NCBI GenBank assembly: GCA_002359465.1
Contig: DENA01000016.1
Coordinates: forward strand, 28,875-43,657
Direction: 5' to 3'
DNA from: Ruminococcaceae bacterium UBA2656
GTDB lineage: Bacteria > Bacillota > Clostridia > Oscillospirales > Acutalibacteraceae
Length of the DNA stretch: 14,783 bases
Every line of letters begins with the position of its first letter. The stretch's first letter is position 1. The notes under the pieces were generated by a model. The model saw nothing but the letters and a program-made list of their open reading frames with translations. It was not told the origin of the DNA and ran no database searches. A program made the position numbers and the translations under genes. Of the stretch, positions 13,457 to 14,783 are shown in pieces.

Positions 13457-14333
13457 TTTGAAAGTTTATTTAGGAATCGATATCGGCGGCAGTATGGTCA
13501 AATGGGGATTGATCCGTTCGGACGGCGTCATCCTTGAAAGCGGGCTCACAGCCACAGAACCGGAACGCGGACAGCAGTGCTTTCTGCAGAAGCTGCTGGA
13601 ACTGATTACACAGGCAATGGGTCGCGGCATCACGGGTGTCGGCATCAGCACAGCGGGCATTGTTGATTCGAACAGCGGCACAATCATAGACGGTATTCAA
13701 AACATCCCGTTTTTAAAAAATCTCAATTTAAAAACATTTCTGGAACAAAAGACCGGCTTACCGGTTCGTGTCCTTAACGATGTGCGCGCGGCGGCTCTGG
13801 GAGAAAAATGGATAGGCGCCGGGCAGGACTGCGATACTTTTTTCTGTATGACCATAGGCACCGGTATTGGCGGATGCCTGATGATAAACTCTAAAATCTT
13901 CGAAGGTACACATTTTCGCGCAGGTGAAATCGGGTATTTGGACTATAAGAATGAAAATCAGTTTTTTGAAAAACGTTCGTCCGCCAGAGGGCTGCTTGAA
14001 GCTGCAAAAGAAGACCTTGGAGAAGAAATTTCAAGCGGAGCGTTTTTTGAACGGGTGCGGCAGAACGATCAGCAGGTTTGCAGCATATTCAGCCATTGGG
14101 TCGGACAAATCGGCAGGGCGCTTGCAACAGTGGTCATTTTATTCGACCCGCAGATGATCATTGTTGGCGGCGGCATCACGGAGCAGGGAAGCTTACTGCT
14201 GAACGCCATCCGCGAAAAGACCGCACAATGCCTGCCCGCCGGATTTGCCGTTCAGTGCCCGATTGAGCTTGCGGCCTGTAAAAACGACGCCGGTATGGTG
14301 GGCGCCGTAAAGTTTTTAATGGATTCCATATAA
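13419..14333 (+). CDS. ROK-family sugar kinase
   Basis: Two starts are possible. ATG 13419 has AGGTGG upstream but lies 38 nt inside the binding-protein gene. TTG 13458, 1 nt after that gene's stop, gives an N-terminus MKVYLGIDIGGS typical of ROK kinases, with a weak AAAGG. In 13419 numbering the 304-residue protein shows the phosphate loop DIGGS (21-25), GVGISTAGIVDS (73-84), the catalytic base D111 in LNDVRAA, GTGIGG (137-142) and GE at 159-160. The zinc motif CxCGxxGC is absent and the usual sugar-binding His of ExGH is Tyr (E160-I-G-Y163), so this is not a standard glucokinase. Zinc-less ROK kinases include some acting on beta-glucosides. It is the last operon gene and would trap the imported sugar as a phosphate. 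Confidence 0.88.
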   Translation: MVKTLAPSKANGDLKVYLGIDIGGSMVKWGLIRSDGVILESGLTATEPERGQQCFLQKLLELITQAMGRGITGVGISTAGIVDSNSGTIIDGIQNIPFLKNLNLKTFLEQKTGLPVRVLNDVRAAALGEKWIGAGQDCDTFFCMTIGTGIGGCLMINSKIFEGTHFRAGEIGYLDYKNENQFFEKRSSARGLLEAAKEDLGEEISSGAFFERVRQNDQQVCSIFSHWVGQIGRALATVVILFDPQMIIVGGGITEQGSLLLNAIREKTAQCLPAGFAVQCPIELAACKNDAGMVGAVKFLMDSI

Positions 14334-14364
14334 TACATAGCAAAATGGGTTGATGAACCGCGAA

Positions 14365-14403
14365 GCCCCTGCCTCTATGGTATAAAACCGTAGGGGCAGG
14401 GGC
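14365..14403 (+). terminator. Terminator of the sugar operon
   Basis: GCCCCTGCCTCTA (14365-14377) pairs with TAGGGGCAGGGGC (14391-14403) over 13 positions with one T-G wobble. The loop can extend by GGT/ACC. A short T-rich stretch (TTGTTC) follows. It lies 31 nt after the kinase stop. Confidence 0.8.
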
Positions 14404-14513
14404 CTTGTTCGCTACGTTTCTGTTGTATAACAGCAACATAACTGGTAAGATAGCAATGATAAGATACAGAAAATGGAATCAGCATTAGGATGCAACGGAC
14501 AAAAGGAGAAACT

Positions 14514-14783
14514 GTGAGAAAAGTACAACGAACAGTCAGCCCGAAAAAAGCGGCCTCAAAACCCGACATGGACTTTTTAGTAACTGAGCCGGGTGGCTTA
14601 TTGGATTTTTTATTGCTTAAGCTGTCAGACCAATCCAGAAACCACGTGAAGTCGCTGCTGACACACAGAGATGTTTCCGTGGACGATGTTGTCGTTACGC
14701 AGTACGATACATTACTGCACGAAGGACAAAAGATACGGATTAACCGGACACACAGCCACAAGCCAAAGCAAAAAAATGTGCCG
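14514..14783 (+). CDS. RluA-type pseudouridine synthase, N-terminal S4 domain (cut by window end)
   Basis: The GTG at 14514 follows AAAAGGAG (14501-14508) at good spacing, and the frame stays open to the window edge (90 codons). Residues about 30-80, with LLDFLLLKLSDQSRNHVKSL and VSVDDVVVTQYDTLLHEGQKIRI, form an S4 RNA-binding domain. This layout, a short basic leader followed by an S4 domain, is that of clostridial RluA-family enzymes that isomerise uridines in ribosomal RNA. The catalytic domain with its essential Asp is outside the window, so another S4 protein cannot be excluded. The stretch 14404-14513 before it holds a small CTGTT/AACAG hairpin but no convincing promoter. Confidence 0.78.
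   Translation, partial: MRKVQRTVSPKKAASKPDMDFLVTEPGGLLDFLLLKLSDQSRNHVKSLLTHRDVSVDDVVVTQYDTLLHEGQKIRINRTHSHKPKQKNVP

Noticed and set aside
1..14783. CRISPR arrays, tRNA or rRNA genes, insertion sequences
   Set aside because: No regularly spaced direct repeats, no cloverleaf or rRNA-like segments, and no transposase motifs were seen on either strand.

Overview
The window reads as a chromosomal segment of a Gram-positive, spore-forming anaerobe of the class Clostridia, most likely near the Oscillospiraceae/Ruminococcaceae. This is inference. It rests on strong AGGAGG-type ribosome binding sites, a lipoprotein-type solute-binding protein, a coat-like Met/Pro/Arg-rich protein, a DUF2935 protein typical of sporulating Firmicutes, a near-perfect sigma-K-like promoter, and roughly balanced base composition.

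Layout. (1) 3-461: C-terminal end of a GH94 disaccharide phosphorylase, closed by a perfect hairpin. (2) 619-2187: two single-gene units, a small spore-coat-like protein and a tandem DUF2935 protein, each with its own intrinsic terminator. (3) 2264-3661: a retron. An msr-msd non-coding RNA (about 2342-2524) is followed by an 88-nt palindromic element (2527-2614) and then a 339-residue reverse transcriptase with all retron signatures. No effector gene is recognisable. (4) 3675-4550, minus strand: a calcineurin-like metallophosphoesterase converging on the retron. (5) 4670-7524: a Cd/Zn/Pb resistance operon with a consensus promoter, a palindromic operator, a CadC-type sensor, a second operator and a CadA/ZntA-type P1B ATPase. 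(6) 7647-14403: a six-gene sugar operon. It encodes a ROK repressor, a TIM-barrel glycosidase-like protein of unknown specificity, the RbsA/RbsC/RbsB-type parts of a CUT2 ABC importer and a ROK sugar kinase, and ends at a terminator. (7) 14514-14783: the S4-domain start of an RluA-type pseudouridine synthase, cut by the window edge.

How the genes work together. In the sugar operon the lipoprotein and ABC importer bring in a monosaccharide or small glycoside, the kinase would phosphorylate it, the TIM-barrel protein may release sugar from a glycoside in the cytoplasm, and the repressor probably senses the substrate. The metal operon is a classical sensor-plus-efflux pump. The retron is the most notable element: the ncRNA can be folded by eye into the expected a1/a2 stem, AGC branch site, msr hairpins and long msd hairpin. 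It appears to stand alone between a terminator and a convergent housekeeping-like gene.
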